20,500 nt of DNA from Pseudomonadota bacterium (GTDB taxonomy: Bacteria > Pseudomonadota > Alphaproteobacteria > Reyranellales > Reyranellaceae), in the NCBI GenBank assembly GCA_023436825.1, contig JAEZHS010000481.1, positions 1-20,500 of the forward strand. The letters run 5' to 3'. The number at the start of each line of letters is the position of its first letter. Position 1 is the stretch's first letter. Position numbers and translations under genes: made by a program. The notes under the pieces were generated by a model. The model did not search any database and was not told where the DNA came from. It saw only the letters and a list, made by a program, of their open reading frames with translations. Positions 7,427 to 15,369 of this stretch are shown here, one piece after another.

Positions 7427-8395
7427 ATGAAGAGGCTTCTTGGAATTGTCGTCGCAATGTCGCTGGTGATGGGCGGGGCCGCATCGGCCCAGCCGAAGAA
7501 GGTGGCGATCGCTGGGTGGGGTCCCCATCCGACGCTCAATGAGGCGATCGCCGGCTTCAAGAAGGGCCTCGCCGAGGAAGGCTTCGCCGAAGGCAGCGGC
7601 GTGGTCTTCGACGAGACCAACGTCAATTTCGACGCCGCCCTCATCCCGCAGATGCTGACGCGACTGGCCGGCGCGCGGCCCGACCTGATGGTGACCGTGG
7701 CGACGCCGGTTTCGGTCGCGGCGCGCAACCAGTTGCGCTCGCGCACCTTCCCCATCGTCTTCATGCCGATTGCCGATCCGGTCCATGCCGGGCTGGTGCC
7801 GTCCTGGGACAAGGGCGACAAGCTGATGACCGGTGCCTCGGTGGCGCTCGACTACGATGCGGTGCTTGGCTTCTTCAAGAAGCTGCTGCCCAACCTCAAG
7901 CGGCTCGGTCTCCTCTACGATACCGGTGACGACAGCTCGAAGGCTGCGGTCGACGGCATGGAAACGATCGCCGCCAAGCACGGCATCGCTATTGTGCGCA
8001 TCGGCGTCGACAATCCCAACGAGCTGCCGCAGCGCGTTCAGTCGGCGGTCGGCCGTGTCGATGCGCTGTTCACCGTGGCCTCGGGCCGTATTCAGCAGGG
8101 CATGGCGGCGATCTCGGCCACTGCCGATCGCGCCAAGCTGCCGGTCCTGACCTCGATCCCGCAGGCAGTGCAGCAGAACTATGCGCTCGCCGCCTTCGCC
8201 GTCTCGTTCGGCCAGTCGGGCGAGGCCGCCGGCAAGATCGCCGGCCGCATCCTCAAGGGCGCCGATCCTGCGAGCATCCCGCCCTATCGTCCGACGGCGG
8301 CCCAGCACGTGCCGCTGATCAACGCCCAGAAGCTGAAGGCGCTCGACCTCGCCCTGCCGGCGGCGCTCGGCGACTGCAAGTGCCTGGTGCAGTAG
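7427..8395 (+). CDS. ABC transporter substrate-binding protein (PF04392-type)
   Basis: A 322-residue periplasmic binding protein of the ABC_sub_bind family, the type found with TrpX-like and many uncharacterised alphaproteobacterial importers. Residues 1-22 form a Sec signal peptide (MKRLL basic start, hydrophobic core, cleavage about ASA-Q), with no lipobox cysteine. The mature part shows two alternating alpha/beta lobes, with stretches such as DLMVTVATPVSVAAR and FPIVFMPIADPV that are typical of the family. The ATG follows GGGAGG at 7416-7421 with a five-base spacer. It is the first gene of the rightward operon, eight bases ahead of its ATPase. The ligand is unknown; family members have been linked to aromatic amino acids and other small organics, and the neighbouring acyl-CoA synthetase points to an organic acid. 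Confidence 0.85.
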   Translation: MKRLLGIVVAMSLVMGGAASAQPKKVAIAGWGPHPTLNEAIAGFKKGLAEEGFAEGSGVVFDETNVNFDAALIPQMLTRLAGARPDLMVTVATPVSVAARNQLRSRTFPIVFMPIADPVHAGLVPSWDKGDKLMTGASVALDYDAVLGFFKKLLPNLKRLGLLYDTGDDSSKAAVDGMETIAAKHGIAIVRIGVDNPNELPQRVQSAVGRVDALFTVASGRIQQGMAAISATADRAKLPVLTSIPQAVQQNYALAAFAVSFGQSGEAAGKIAGRILKGADPASIPPYRPTAAQHVPLINAQKLKALDLALPAALGDCKCLVQ

Positions 8396-8402
8396 CCGAC
8401 CG

Positions 8403-9191
8403 ATGATCTCGGCTCGCGGCTTGCGCAGGGCGTTCAACGCCGGTACGGCGTCCGAGAAGGTCGCCATCGCCGGCGTCGACCTCGATGTCGCGCCGGCCGA
8501 GTTCGTGACCGTGATCGGCGGCAACGGCGCGGGCAAGAGCACGCTCCTGAACCTGCTGGGCGGGGCGATCCTGCCGGACGAGGGCCGTTTGGAGATCGAT
8601 GCGGCGGACATGACCAGGGTGCCCGAACACGGCCGCGCCCGCCTGGTCGCGCGTGTCTTCCAGGATCCCATGATCGGCACCGCGCCCTCGCTCAGCATCG
8701 AGGAGAACATGACGCTGGCTCTGCTGCGCGCTGGCGGACGCAGCCTGCGGCGCGCCCGCACGGCGCGCCGTCGCGACCTGTATCGCGAGTGCCTGGCGAA
8801 GCTGAGGCTGGGGCTGGAGGACCGCCTGCAGGTCGCCGCCGGCACGCTGTCGGGTGGCCAGCGTCAGGCCCTGGCGCTGGCCATGGCGACGCTCTGCCCG
8901 CCCAAGCTCCTGCTGCTCGACGAGCACACCGCCGCGCTCGATCCACGCACCTCGGCGCTGGTGATGGAGGCGACGCTGGCGCTGGTGGCCGCGGCCAGGC
9001 TCACGACGCTGATGGTGACCCACAACATGGAGCATGCGCTGGCCTACGGCAGCCGCGTCATCATGATGGATGCCGGCCGCATCGTGGCCGACATCGGCGC
9101 TCAGGAGAAAATGGGCCTCGGTGTCGCCGATCTCGTGCACCGCTTCCATCTCAGCGACGACCGTATGGTCCTCGCCCGGACGGCGTCATGA
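8403..9191 (+). CDS. ABC transporter ATP-binding protein
   Basis: A 262-residue ATPase subunit. Walker A is GGNGAGKST at residues 39-47, the Q-loop glutamine is Q87, the signature LSGGQ is at 149-153, Walker B is LLLLDE at 169-174 with D173 and E174, and the switch histidine is H207. All catalytic elements are therefore present. It energises uptake with the permease encoded next, whose ATG overlaps this gene's TGA (ATGA at 9188-9191). The family that pairs with PF04392 binding proteins usually has a single ATPase and a single permease gene, as here, implying a homodimeric complex. No strong Shine-Dalgarno sequence precedes the ATG, consistent with coupling to the preceding gene. Confidence 0.9.
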   Translation: MISARGLRRAFNAGTASEKVAIAGVDLDVAPAEFVTVIGGNGAGKSTLLNLLGGAILPDEGRLEIDAADMTRVPEHGRARLVARVFQDPMIGTAPSLSIEENMTLALLRAGGRSLRRARTARRRDLYRECLAKLRLGLEDRLQVAAGTLSGGQRQALALAMATLCPPKLLLLDEHTAALDPRTSALVMEATLALVAAARLTTLMVTHNMEHALAYGSRVIMMDAGRIVADIGAQEKMGLGVADLVHRFHLSDDRMVLARTAS

Positions 9192-10078
9192 TCGACACCT
9201 TCGTCAACCTGGTCCCGGTCACCCTGGTGCAAGGGCTGGTCTACTCCTTCGTGGCGCTCGCCATCATGATCCCGTTCCGCACGCTCGCGCTGCCGGACCT
9301 CACGGTGGAGGGGAGCTTCCCGCTGGGCGGCTGCATCGTGGCGGCCTTGTTGACGATGGGCCTCGACCCCTGGAGCGGCACCGTGCTTGCCGTCGCCGCG
9401 GGTTTCGCGGCCGGTGTGGCGACGGCGATGATCCATCTGCGCTTTCGCATTCCCTCGTTGCTGGCCGGCATCCTGGTCGCGACCATGATCTGGAGCGTCG
9501 ATCTCAGGGCCATGGGCATGCCGAACAAGCCCGTGCCGCCCGACCTCTCGATCTTCGACGCGCTGTCGCCGCTAATCCTGTCGAGCGTCTGGCTGCAGGT
9601 GGCTCTGTTCGGCGTTCTCGTCGTGGCGGTCGCGGGCGCGCTGATCGCCTTTTACGGCACCGAGATCGGCCTGTCGCTGCGCTGCGTCGGCGCCAACGCC
9701 CGACTGGCGCCGGCGCTCGCCATCAATTCGACGCTCTACGTCGTGTTGGGCTTCGGCCTCGCCAATGCGCTGGCGGCGCTGGGCGGGGCGATCGTGGTGC
9801 AGCAGCAGGGCTATGCCGACGTGACCATGGGTTTCGGCGTGCTGGTGAACGGACTCGCCGCGCTGATCGTCGGCGAGGCGATCGTCGGGCGCTCGACCAT
9901 CGGCCGCCAGGTCGTGGCTCCCATCGTGGGCTCGCTGGTCTATTACCAGATCGTCTCGCTGGGACTGGCGACGGGGCTGCACCCGTCCGATCTGAAGTTC
10001 CTCACGGCCGCGTTCGTCCTGGTGACGCTCGGCCTGCCGTTGCTGGCGGGACGGCGACGGTCAACCGCTGGCATCTGA
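9188..10078 (+). CDS. ABC transporter permease (LivH/BPD_transp_2-like)
   Basis: A 296-residue integral membrane protein with about eight hydrophobic segments, for example residues around 8-28, 40-62, 64-80, 135-157 and 170-200. The early LPDLTVEGSF segment and the later GFGVLVNGLAALIVGEAIVG stretch match the permease family associated with PF04392 binding proteins and, more distantly, LivH-type branched-chain amino-acid permeases. The start at 9188 overlaps the ATPase stop by four bases, which fits equal subunit synthesis. The frame is open further upstream inside the ATPase gene, but the overlap start gives the family's usual length. Substrate specificity cannot be inferred from the membrane part. 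Confidence 0.88.
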   Translation: MIDTFVNLVPVTLVQGLVYSFVALAIMIPFRTLALPDLTVEGSFPLGGCIVAALLTMGLDPWSGTVLAVAAGFAAGVATAMIHLRFRIPSLLAGILVATMIWSVDLRAMGMPNKPVPPDLSIFDALSPLILSSVWLQVALFGVLVVAVAGALIAFYGTEIGLSLRCVGANARLAPALAINSTLYVVLGFGLANALAALGGAIVVQQQGYADVTMGFGVLVNGLAALIVGEAIVGRSTIGRQVVAPIVGSLVYYQIVSLGLATGLHPSDLKFLTAAFVLVTLGLPLLAGRRRSTAGI

Positions 10079-10085
10079 GAGCATC

Positions 10086-10949
10086 ATGACGACCAAGGCG
10101 ATCCGCGAAATCGACCATCTGCTGACTTATGTCCGCGACCTCGACGCGGCGGCGTCGGCTTTTCGGCACATGGGCTTCACCCTGTCGCCGCTGAGTCGCA
10201 TCGAGGCGATGGGCATCTCCAACCACTTGGTGCTGATGCGGCAGGTCACCCCGGGCTTCGCGAACTACATCGAGCTGATGTCCGCGCACGAGCGCGCGCG
10301 CCTGCCGCCGCCGATGGCCAAGGTCCTGTCCGGATCCGAAGGCATAAAGTCGATGGTGCTGGGCACGGAGGATGCCGCTGCCGCCCAGCAGGCCATGCTG
10401 AAGCACGGCTTTGACGTGGCGCCGCCGGTCCACGTGAAGCGCGAATGGGAGATCGCGCCGGGGCAGTCCGTGTTTCCTGAATTCGACGTTCTCATGCCCG
10501 TCGACGCGCCGCTCGCCTTCAACGCCTGCCGCTACTTCAATGTCGATCTCTATCTGCGGCCCGAATGGCTGGTCCATGCCAACGGCGCTGAACGCGTGGC
10601 GTCGGTGTTCGCGGTGGCGGCGGACGCGGCCGCCGTCGCTTGCCGGTATGGCGACCTGTTCGAGGCGCCGCCGAGGCAATCGACCGAATCGGCATGCACG
10701 ACGCCGGGCCGTCTCGACCTCGAGGTGATGTCGGTCGAGGCGGTGCGGGACCGGTTCGGCCTGACGCTGCCGGCGCCTCGAGAGGCGGCCTATCTCGGCT
10801 ATCTGGTGGAGGTCGCTTCGCTCGATGTGCTGCGATCCTGCCTCACGGCCGGAAAGGTGCCCTGCCGCGACCTTGGCGGCACGATTTGCATTGACCCGAC
10901 CGACGGCTTCGGAAATCTGATCGCCTTCAGGGAGCGGACAGAAACCTAG
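10086..10949 (+). CDS. VOC-superfamily protein, glyoxalase-like (Glyoxalase_3 type)
   Basis: A 287-residue protein opening with the classic vicinal-oxygen-chelate first strand IREIDHLLTYVRDLDAAASAFRHMGF, where the histidine near residue 12 is a usual metal ligand. The arrangement of a short first module and a longer second part matches the Glyoxalase-like domain family PF13468. VOC enzymes include ring-cleavage dioxygenases, lyases and isomerases, so the reaction is not fixed by homology. It starts seven bases after the permease stop and ends two bases before the IclR start, so it is part of the same transcript as the transporter. A role in processing the imported compound is likely by context. 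The metal ligands beyond the first histidine were not assigned. Confidence 0.75.
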   Translation: MTTKAIREIDHLLTYVRDLDAAASAFRHMGFTLSPLSRIEAMGISNHLVLMRQVTPGFANYIELMSAHERARLPPPMAKVLSGSEGIKSMVLGTEDAAAAQQAMLKHGFDVAPPVHVKREWEIAPGQSVFPEFDVLMPVDAPLAFNACRYFNVDLYLRPEWLVHANGAERVASVFAVAADAAAVACRYGDLFEAPPRQSTESACTTPGRLDLEVMSVEAVRDRFGLTLPAPREAAYLGYLVEVASLDVLRSCLTAGKVPCRDLGGTICIDPTDGFGNLIAFRERTET

Positions 10950-10951
10950 AA

Positions 10952-11779
10952 ATGGCCAAGCCGGGAAGGCCCCTTCAGCGTATCAAGCAGCGTGGCGGCA
11001 AAGCTGCCCGCCAGACCGCATCGGAAGACCTGCAGGGCATCCAATCCGTCGAGACGGGGCTCGCCGTGCTGACCGTGCTGGTCGGCGGCCGTGGACCCAT
11101 GACCCTGGGCGAGGTGGCGCGTGGCACCGGCCTGTCGGCGAGCCAGGCACGGCGCTATCTCGTGAGCCTGGTGCGCTGCGGTTTCGCCGTCCAGGATTCC
11201 GCGACAGGCCTCTACGATCTCGGCTCGCGCTCGCTCAGCGTCGGCCTCGCCGCCATGGCGCGAGTCGAGGCCATCGAGCTTGCCACCGCGGCGTTGAAGG
11301 AGCTTGTCGCCAGGATCGACGAGGGCGGCACGCTCGCCGTGTGGGGCGACGAGGGCCCGACCATCGTGCGCTGGCTGCGCGGCGGCGGCATCGGTGTCAC
11401 GTCGCTTGGGCTCGGCACCATCTTCCCGCTGTTGTCGTCGGCAACGGGCCAGGTGTTTCTCGCCCATCTGCCGGCACGCAACACGGCGGCGCAGCTCAAG
11501 CGCGAGCTCGGCGCCGAGGAGGCGGCACTGCCCGCGACCGCGGCCCGCATCGAGACCATCAAGGCCGGCGTGCGCAGGGCAGGCTATGCCTGGCTGAAAG
11601 GTCACTTCCTCGAGAACGTGCGCGGTGCCGCCGCGCCGGTGTTCGACTCCCAGGGCGAACTGGTCGCCGTGCTGGCCATCGCCGGCCAGGTCCGGCGCTC
11701 GTCGAACGGCGACGATCCGTCGGTTGCCGCCCTGGTCGAGGCGGCCTGCAAGGTCACCGAGCAACTGAACGGCCGCTAG
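10952..11779 (+). CDS. IclR-family transcriptional regulator
   Basis: A 275-residue regulator. A basic leader of about 25 residues precedes a winged helix-turn-helix at about residues 32-95, with the recognition part LGEVARGTGLSASQARRYLVSLVRCGFA at 52-79. The C-terminal effector-binding domain (IclR, PF01614) covers about 105-270 and includes the AGYAWLKGHF and GAAAPVFDSQGELVAVLAIAG segments. Family members bind small aromatic or aliphatic acids and act as repressors or activators of catabolic operons. As the last gene of the rightward operon it probably controls its own transcription and the divergent oxidoreductase/synthetase operon through the palindrome at 7365-7398. Its last 26 bases overlap the 3' end of the opposing MFS gene. 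Confidence 0.88.
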   Translation: MAKPGRPLQRIKQRGGKAARQTASEDLQGIQSVETGLAVLTVLVGGRGPMTLGEVARGTGLSASQARRYLVSLVRCGFAVQDSATGLYDLGSRSLSVGLAAMARVEAIELATAALKELVARIDEGGTLAVWGDEGPTIVRWLRGGGIGVTSLGLGTIFPLLSSATGQVFLAHLPARNTAAQLKRELGAEEAALPATAARIETIKAGVRRAGYAWLKGHFLENVRGAAAPVFDSQGELVAVLAIAGQVRRSSNGDDPSVAALVEAACKVTEQLNGR

Positions 11780-12917
11780 AACGCCGTCGCTGCATCTCCG
11801 CCATCAGCGAGAACACCGCCGCCAGCACGAGGCCGGCCGCCGCGACGAGGGACGGCACGGTGAGGCTGCCGGTGGCGTCGTAGACGATGCCGGCGAACGC
11901 CGGTCCGATGATCTGGCCGAGGCTGAACGATGCCGTCATGAGCGCGATGCGTCCGCGCGGATCGCCTTCGCCCGCTTCGCGGGCGCCGATCAGCCCGAGC
12001 GCCGTCAGGCCCATGAAGGTGCCGCCGAGGAACAGGGCTGCGATCACCACGCCGATTGTCCGCAGCCACAGCACGCTCGCGACCACGCCGGCAGCCTCGA
12101 TCAGGCTCGCCACGGCGAACGCCGGCAGGATGCCGATGCGTCGGCCGAGCGCGCCCCACAGCACGACCGAGGGCGCCGCGCCGATGCCGACCAGCACCCA
12201 GGCATAGGGCTCGAGATGGCGGATCGCGGGAGAGCCGCGCACGATGTCGATCAGGAACGTCGCGGTGATGATGTAGCCGATCCCGAACAGGAAGTAGGCG
12301 ACGGCGAGCATGACGAAGGCCGACGAGAGCTTTGTGCGCGGCGCGCGCTCTGCAGCCATCGATGGAGCGGCCTCTGCCGGCACCGTCATCACGACGGCGA
12401 CGGCCGAGACAAGGGCCAGGGCGGCGCTCGCGAGCCACATGGCGCGCCAGTCGCTGAGCGTTGCCACCAAAGCTGCCGATACGGCGATGCCGATGCCGAC
12501 TCCGGAGAAATGCAGTGCAGAGAGGCCGCTGCGTCCGGTGGCGGCCAGCCGGTCGAGCACAAGGGCAGAGCTGAAGATCAGGCAGAAGGCGCTGGCGATG
12601 CCGGCGGCGAGCCGCAGCAGCAGGAAGAGCGCCAGCGACGTCGCGGCGCCCATCGCCGCCAGGCACACGACGTTCAACGCGAGGCCGGCGAGCAGCCAAC
12701 CGCGGCGCGAGCCCGGCAGGCGCACCGCCGCCAGCAAGGCGCCGGCGAGGTAGCCGACGAAGTTGGCCGAGGCGATCAGGCCGGCCTCGGCTTTGCTGAG
12801 CGACAGGGCCTCGACCATGGGCGGCAGGATCGGCGTGTAGACGAAGCGGCCGATGCCGATGCCGGCGGCCATCGCCAGAAGGCCGCCGAACGCTAGTGTG
12901 AGAGGGCTTTTGTTCAT
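11754..12917 (-). CDS. YbfB/YjiJ-family MFS transporter
   Basis: A 387-residue major facilitator superfamily protein with about twelve hydrophobic segments. The first transmembrane helix region, GIGIGRFVYTPILPPM at about residues 18-33, and the following LSKAEAGLIASANFVGYLAGA match the YbfB/YjiJ group (MFS_4, PF06779), whose substrates are mostly unknown. A basic cytoplasmic loop follows helix 6 (AERAPRTKL). I chose the ATG at 12917, which gives the family's usual N-terminus; an upstream ATG at 12971 would add 18 residues and push into the lysK promoter. It is divergent from lysK across 70 bp and overlaps the IclR gene by 26 bases at the 3' ends. It could export or import a compound related to the neighbouring module, but that is only suggested by position. 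Confidence 0.82.
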   Translation of the reverse strand: MNKSPLTLAFGGLLAMAAGIGIGRFVYTPILPPMVEALSLSKAEAGLIASANFVGYLAGALLAAVRLPGSRRGWLLAGLALNVVCLAAMGAATSLALFLLLRLAAGIASAFCLIFSSALVLDRLAATGRSGLSALHFSGVGIGIAVSAALVATLSDWRAMWLASAALALVSAVAVVMTVPAEAAPSMAAERAPRTKLSSAFVMLAVAYFLFGIGYIITATFLIDIVRGSPAIRHLEPYAWVLVGIGAAPSVVLWGALGRRIGILPAFAVASLIEAAGVVASVLWLRTIGVVIAALFLGGTFMGLTALGLIGAREAGEGDPRGRIALMTASFSLGQIIGPAFAGIVYDATGSLTVPSLVAAAGLVLAAVFSLMAEMQRRRSSGRSVAR

Positions 12918-12949
12918 TGCAGGCGCGGCACTTTGGGCCTCCGGCCGCA

Positions 12950-12978
12950 TTGACGCAAATCGCCCCCGCACCTACTTT
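12950..12978 (+). promoter_or_regulatory. Candidate sigma-70 promoter of lysK
   Basis: TTGACG (12950-12955) and TACTTT (12973-12978) are separated by 17 bp. The -35 match is good and the -10 is weak. Transcription would start about seven bases after the -10, only a few bases before the lysK ATG at 12988, and no Shine-Dalgarno sequence precedes that ATG. A leaderless or near-leaderless message is therefore possible. Confidence 0.4.
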
Positions 12979-12987
12979 GACCGATCC

Positions 12988-14589
12988 ATGTCCCAGATCG
13001 ATCGTACCCTCGCCGAGGCCGCGCGCGCGTGGCCATTTGAAGAAGCCCGCAAGCTGGTCGCCCGCGTCGGCGGCAAAGCGCCGGACAAGGGATACGTGCT
13101 GCTCGAAACCGGCTACGGCCCGTCCGGCCTGCCGCATATCGGCACCTTCGGCGAGGTCGTGCGCACCACCATGGTGCGGCAGGCTTTCAGGCGGCTCAGC
13201 GACGTGCCGACGCGGCTGTTCTGCTTCTCCGACGACATGGACGGGCTGCGCAAGGTGCCCGACAACGTGCCCAACAAGGAGATGCTGGCCGCCCATCTCG
13301 GCAAGCCGCTGACCGCGGTACCGGATCCGTTCAGCAACGAGCATCCGAGCTTCGGCGCGGCCAACAACGCCCGCCTGCGCGCCTTCCTCGATTCCTTCGG
13401 CTTCGAGTACGAGTTCCAGTCGGCGACCGATTGGTACAAGTCCGGCCGCTTCGACAAGATGCTGCTCGCCATGCTGCAGCACTACGACGAGGTGCAGGCC
13501 GTCATGCTGCCGACGCTCGGCGAGGAGCGGCGCGCGACCTATTCGATCTTCCTGCCGATCTCGCCCAAGACCGGCCGCGTCCTTCAGGTGCCGGTGATCA
13601 AGACCGACGCTCAGGCGGGCACCATCGTCTATCGCGACGAGGACGGGACGCTGGTCGAGACGCCGGTGACCGGCGGCAACGTCAAGCTGCAGTGGAAGGC
13701 CGACTGGGCCGGCCGCTGGTTCGCGCTCGACGTCGACTATGAGATGTACGGCAAGGATCTCATCCCGTCGGCGGAGCTCAGCGCGAAGATCGTCAGGATC
13801 CTGGGCGGCAAGCCGCCGGAAGGCTTCAACTACGAGCTCTTCCTCGACGAGGAGGGCAAGAAGATCTCCAAGTCCAAGGGCAACGGCCTCTCGGTCGAGG
13901 AATGGCTGCGCTATGCGCCGCCCGAGTCGCTGGCGCTCTACATGCAGCAGCAGCCGCGGCGCGCCAAGCGGCTCTACTTCGACGTCATCCCGCGCGCCGT
14001 CGACGACTATCTCGCGGCGGTCGAGAAGCTGCCGGCCGAGGAGGCGGGCAAGGCGCTGGAGAACGCCGCCTGGCACATCCATGACGGCAAGGCGCCGGCC
14101 AACAGCGCCGCCGGGGTCAATTTCGGCATGCTGCTCAATCTCGCGAGCGTGGCGCATACCGACAGCAAAGACGTGCTCTGGCAGTACCTGCGCCGCTACG
14201 TGCCGGGCGCCACGCCGGAGAATGCACCCTACCTCGACCGGCTGCTGACCGGCGCGGTGGCCTACTACCAGGACTTCGTGAAGGCTTCGAAGAAGTTCCG
14301 CCTGCCCTCGGGCAAGGAGCGCGAGGCGCTGCGGGATCTCGCCGAGACGCTTGCCAAGCTGCCGGAGGAGTCGACGGCCGAGTTCATCCAGAACGAGGTC
14401 TACGAGGCCGGCAAGCGCCACTTCGCGCAGGCCGAACTGCGCCAGTGGTTCAAGACGCTGTACGAGGTGCTTTTGGGCAGCGAGCAGGGCCCGCGCATGG
14501 GCGCCTTCATCAAGCTCTACGGCCGCGACAACGTCGTGAAGCTGATCGAGCGCGCGCTGGCCGGCGAGGATCTTAGTCGGGCGGCCTGA
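12988..14589 (+). CDS. lysK: Class I lysyl-tRNA synthetase
   Basis: A 533-residue aminoacyl-tRNA synthetase that charges tRNA-Lys in the cytoplasm. Unlike the class II LysRS of most bacteria, this is the class I form found in archaea and in alphaproteobacteria. The HIGH-like signature is HIGT at residues 50-53 within GPSGLPHIGTFGEV, and the KMSKS-like signature is KISKS at 292-296, followed by KGNGLSVEEWL. The length is normal for the family. The ATG at 12988 was chosen because the upstream open frame runs through the promoter and the divergent MFS gene. The next gene starts one base after its stop, so the two are probably co-transcribed. This is probably the cell's essential LysRS, though a class II copy elsewhere cannot be excluded. 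Confidence 0.95.
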   Translation: MSQIDRTLAEAARAWPFEEARKLVARVGGKAPDKGYVLLETGYGPSGLPHIGTFGEVVRTTMVRQAFRRLSDVPTRLFCFSDDMDGLRKVPDNVPNKEMLAAHLGKPLTAVPDPFSNEHPSFGAANNARLRAFLDSFGFEYEFQSATDWYKSGRFDKMLLAMLQHYDEVQAVMLPTLGEERRATYSIFLPISPKTGRVLQVPVIKTDAQAGTIVYRDEDGTLVETPVTGGNVKLQWKADWAGRWFALDVDYEMYGKDLIPSAELSAKIVRILGGKPPEGFNYELFLDEEGKKISKSKGNGLSVEEWLRYAPPESLALYMQQQPRRAKRLYFDVIPRAVDDYLAAVEKLPAEEAGKALENAAWHIHDGKAPANSAAGVNFGMLLNLASVAHTDSKDVLWQYLRRYVPGATPENAPYLDRLLTGAVAYYQDFVKASKKFRLPSGKEREALRDLAETLAKLPEESTAEFIQNEVYEAGKRHFAQAELRQWFKTLYEVLLGSEQGPRMGAFIKLYGRDNVVKLIERALAGEDLSRAA

Positions 14590-14590
14590 C

Positions 14591-15352
14591 GTGGCGCGAG
14601 CCGCCGACGTCCAGCTCTGCGGTGACGACGAGCTGGACTACCTGGCCAGCCGTACGCAGTTCGAGCAAGGACAAGGGCTTCTGCTCGATGAAGCATACCG
14701 TCTCGCCCATCTGCCGTTGGTCGCCCCCGAGCATCCACGCGTCATCGCGCGTCGCGAGGGTCGTCCCTACGAGATGGGGCGGCACGAGCGTGTGTTTACC
14801 CTGGTCCTGCCGGTCGCCGACGAACTGCTGAAGCGCTCCTCGGCGTACCTGGCCCTCGAAGCCGAGCTCAGGGCATCGCCGCTCGCGCCCAAGATCGCCT
14901 GGGATATCGTCGAGCGGCGTCGGGACAAGCTGCATGCGACCGTTTGCGGTTCCCTGGCAACGGGAGAGAAGCCTCCGGTGCTCGACGCCAGGCAGCGCGA
15001 TGCCCTGACCCGCCTCGGTCCCGTCGTCGTCGAGCTGCGGGGCTTGTTTTCGGGGAGCGTCAATCGGGGACGGCTCTATCTGCGAGTCTATCCGGAAAGG
15101 CGCGACGGGCTCAACGTGTTTCACCAGGTGCAGCAGGTGCTGGGCCGCCGTACGACCAATCTTTATGTCGTCGGCGTCTACAATCTCACCGATGATCTCA
15201 ATGCGTCGGAGTGCTCGATCCTGTCCGAGCTCCTCGCACGCTGGTGGGATCGGCCTATCGCGAGATTTCAGGTCGAGACACTATGGCTGCTGGGGACCAA
15301 CGACGACCTGCTGCTCGATTCCGGGATTGCGGAAATCGTACCGCTCCTTTGA
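14591..15352 (+). CDS. Uncharacterised protein, degenerate 2H-phosphoesterase-like pattern
   Basis: A 253-residue protein with a GTG start one base after the lysK stop. I do not recognise a named family. The order of motifs resembles the LigT/2H phosphoesterase fold: a KLHATVCGSL segment with H115-A-T117 (an HxT motif), then VVVELRGLFSGSVNRGRLYLRVYPE at 145-169, which looks like the strand pair before the second lobe, a long helix at 204-219, and a final RFQVETLWLLGTNDDLLLDSG at 225-245 similar to the closing strands of 2H proteins. The second catalytic HxT is not apparent: the expected position reads YVVGVYNLTDD at 192-202. If the fold is right, the enzyme would be inactive or use other residues. 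2H enzymes act on RNA cyclic phosphates, which is suggestive beside a tRNA synthetase, but this is inference. Confidence 0.65.
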   Translation: MARAADVQLCGDDELDYLASRTQFEQGQGLLLDEAYRLAHLPLVAPEHPRVIARREGRPYEMGRHERVFTLVLPVADELLKRSSAYLALEAELRASPLAPKIAWDIVERRRDKLHATVCGSLATGEKPPVLDARQRDALTRLGPVVVELRGLFSGSVNRGRLYLRVYPERRDGLNVFHQVQQVLGRRTTNLYVVGVYNLTDDLNASECSILSELLARWWDRPIARFQVETLWLLGTNDDLLLDSGIAEIVPLL

Positions 15353-15369
15353 CCAATTGCGAGAGACCG

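Noticed and set aside
7399..8845. Minus-strand frame upstream of the oxidoreductase start
   Set aside because: It continues the oxidoreductase frame through the palindrome and antisense to the binding-protein gene; the ATG at 7342 with GGGGA upstream is the better start.
11776..14421. 881-aa minus-strand open frame across lysK and the MFS gene
   Set aside because: Antisense to the unmistakable class I LysRS and out of frame with the MFS transporter.
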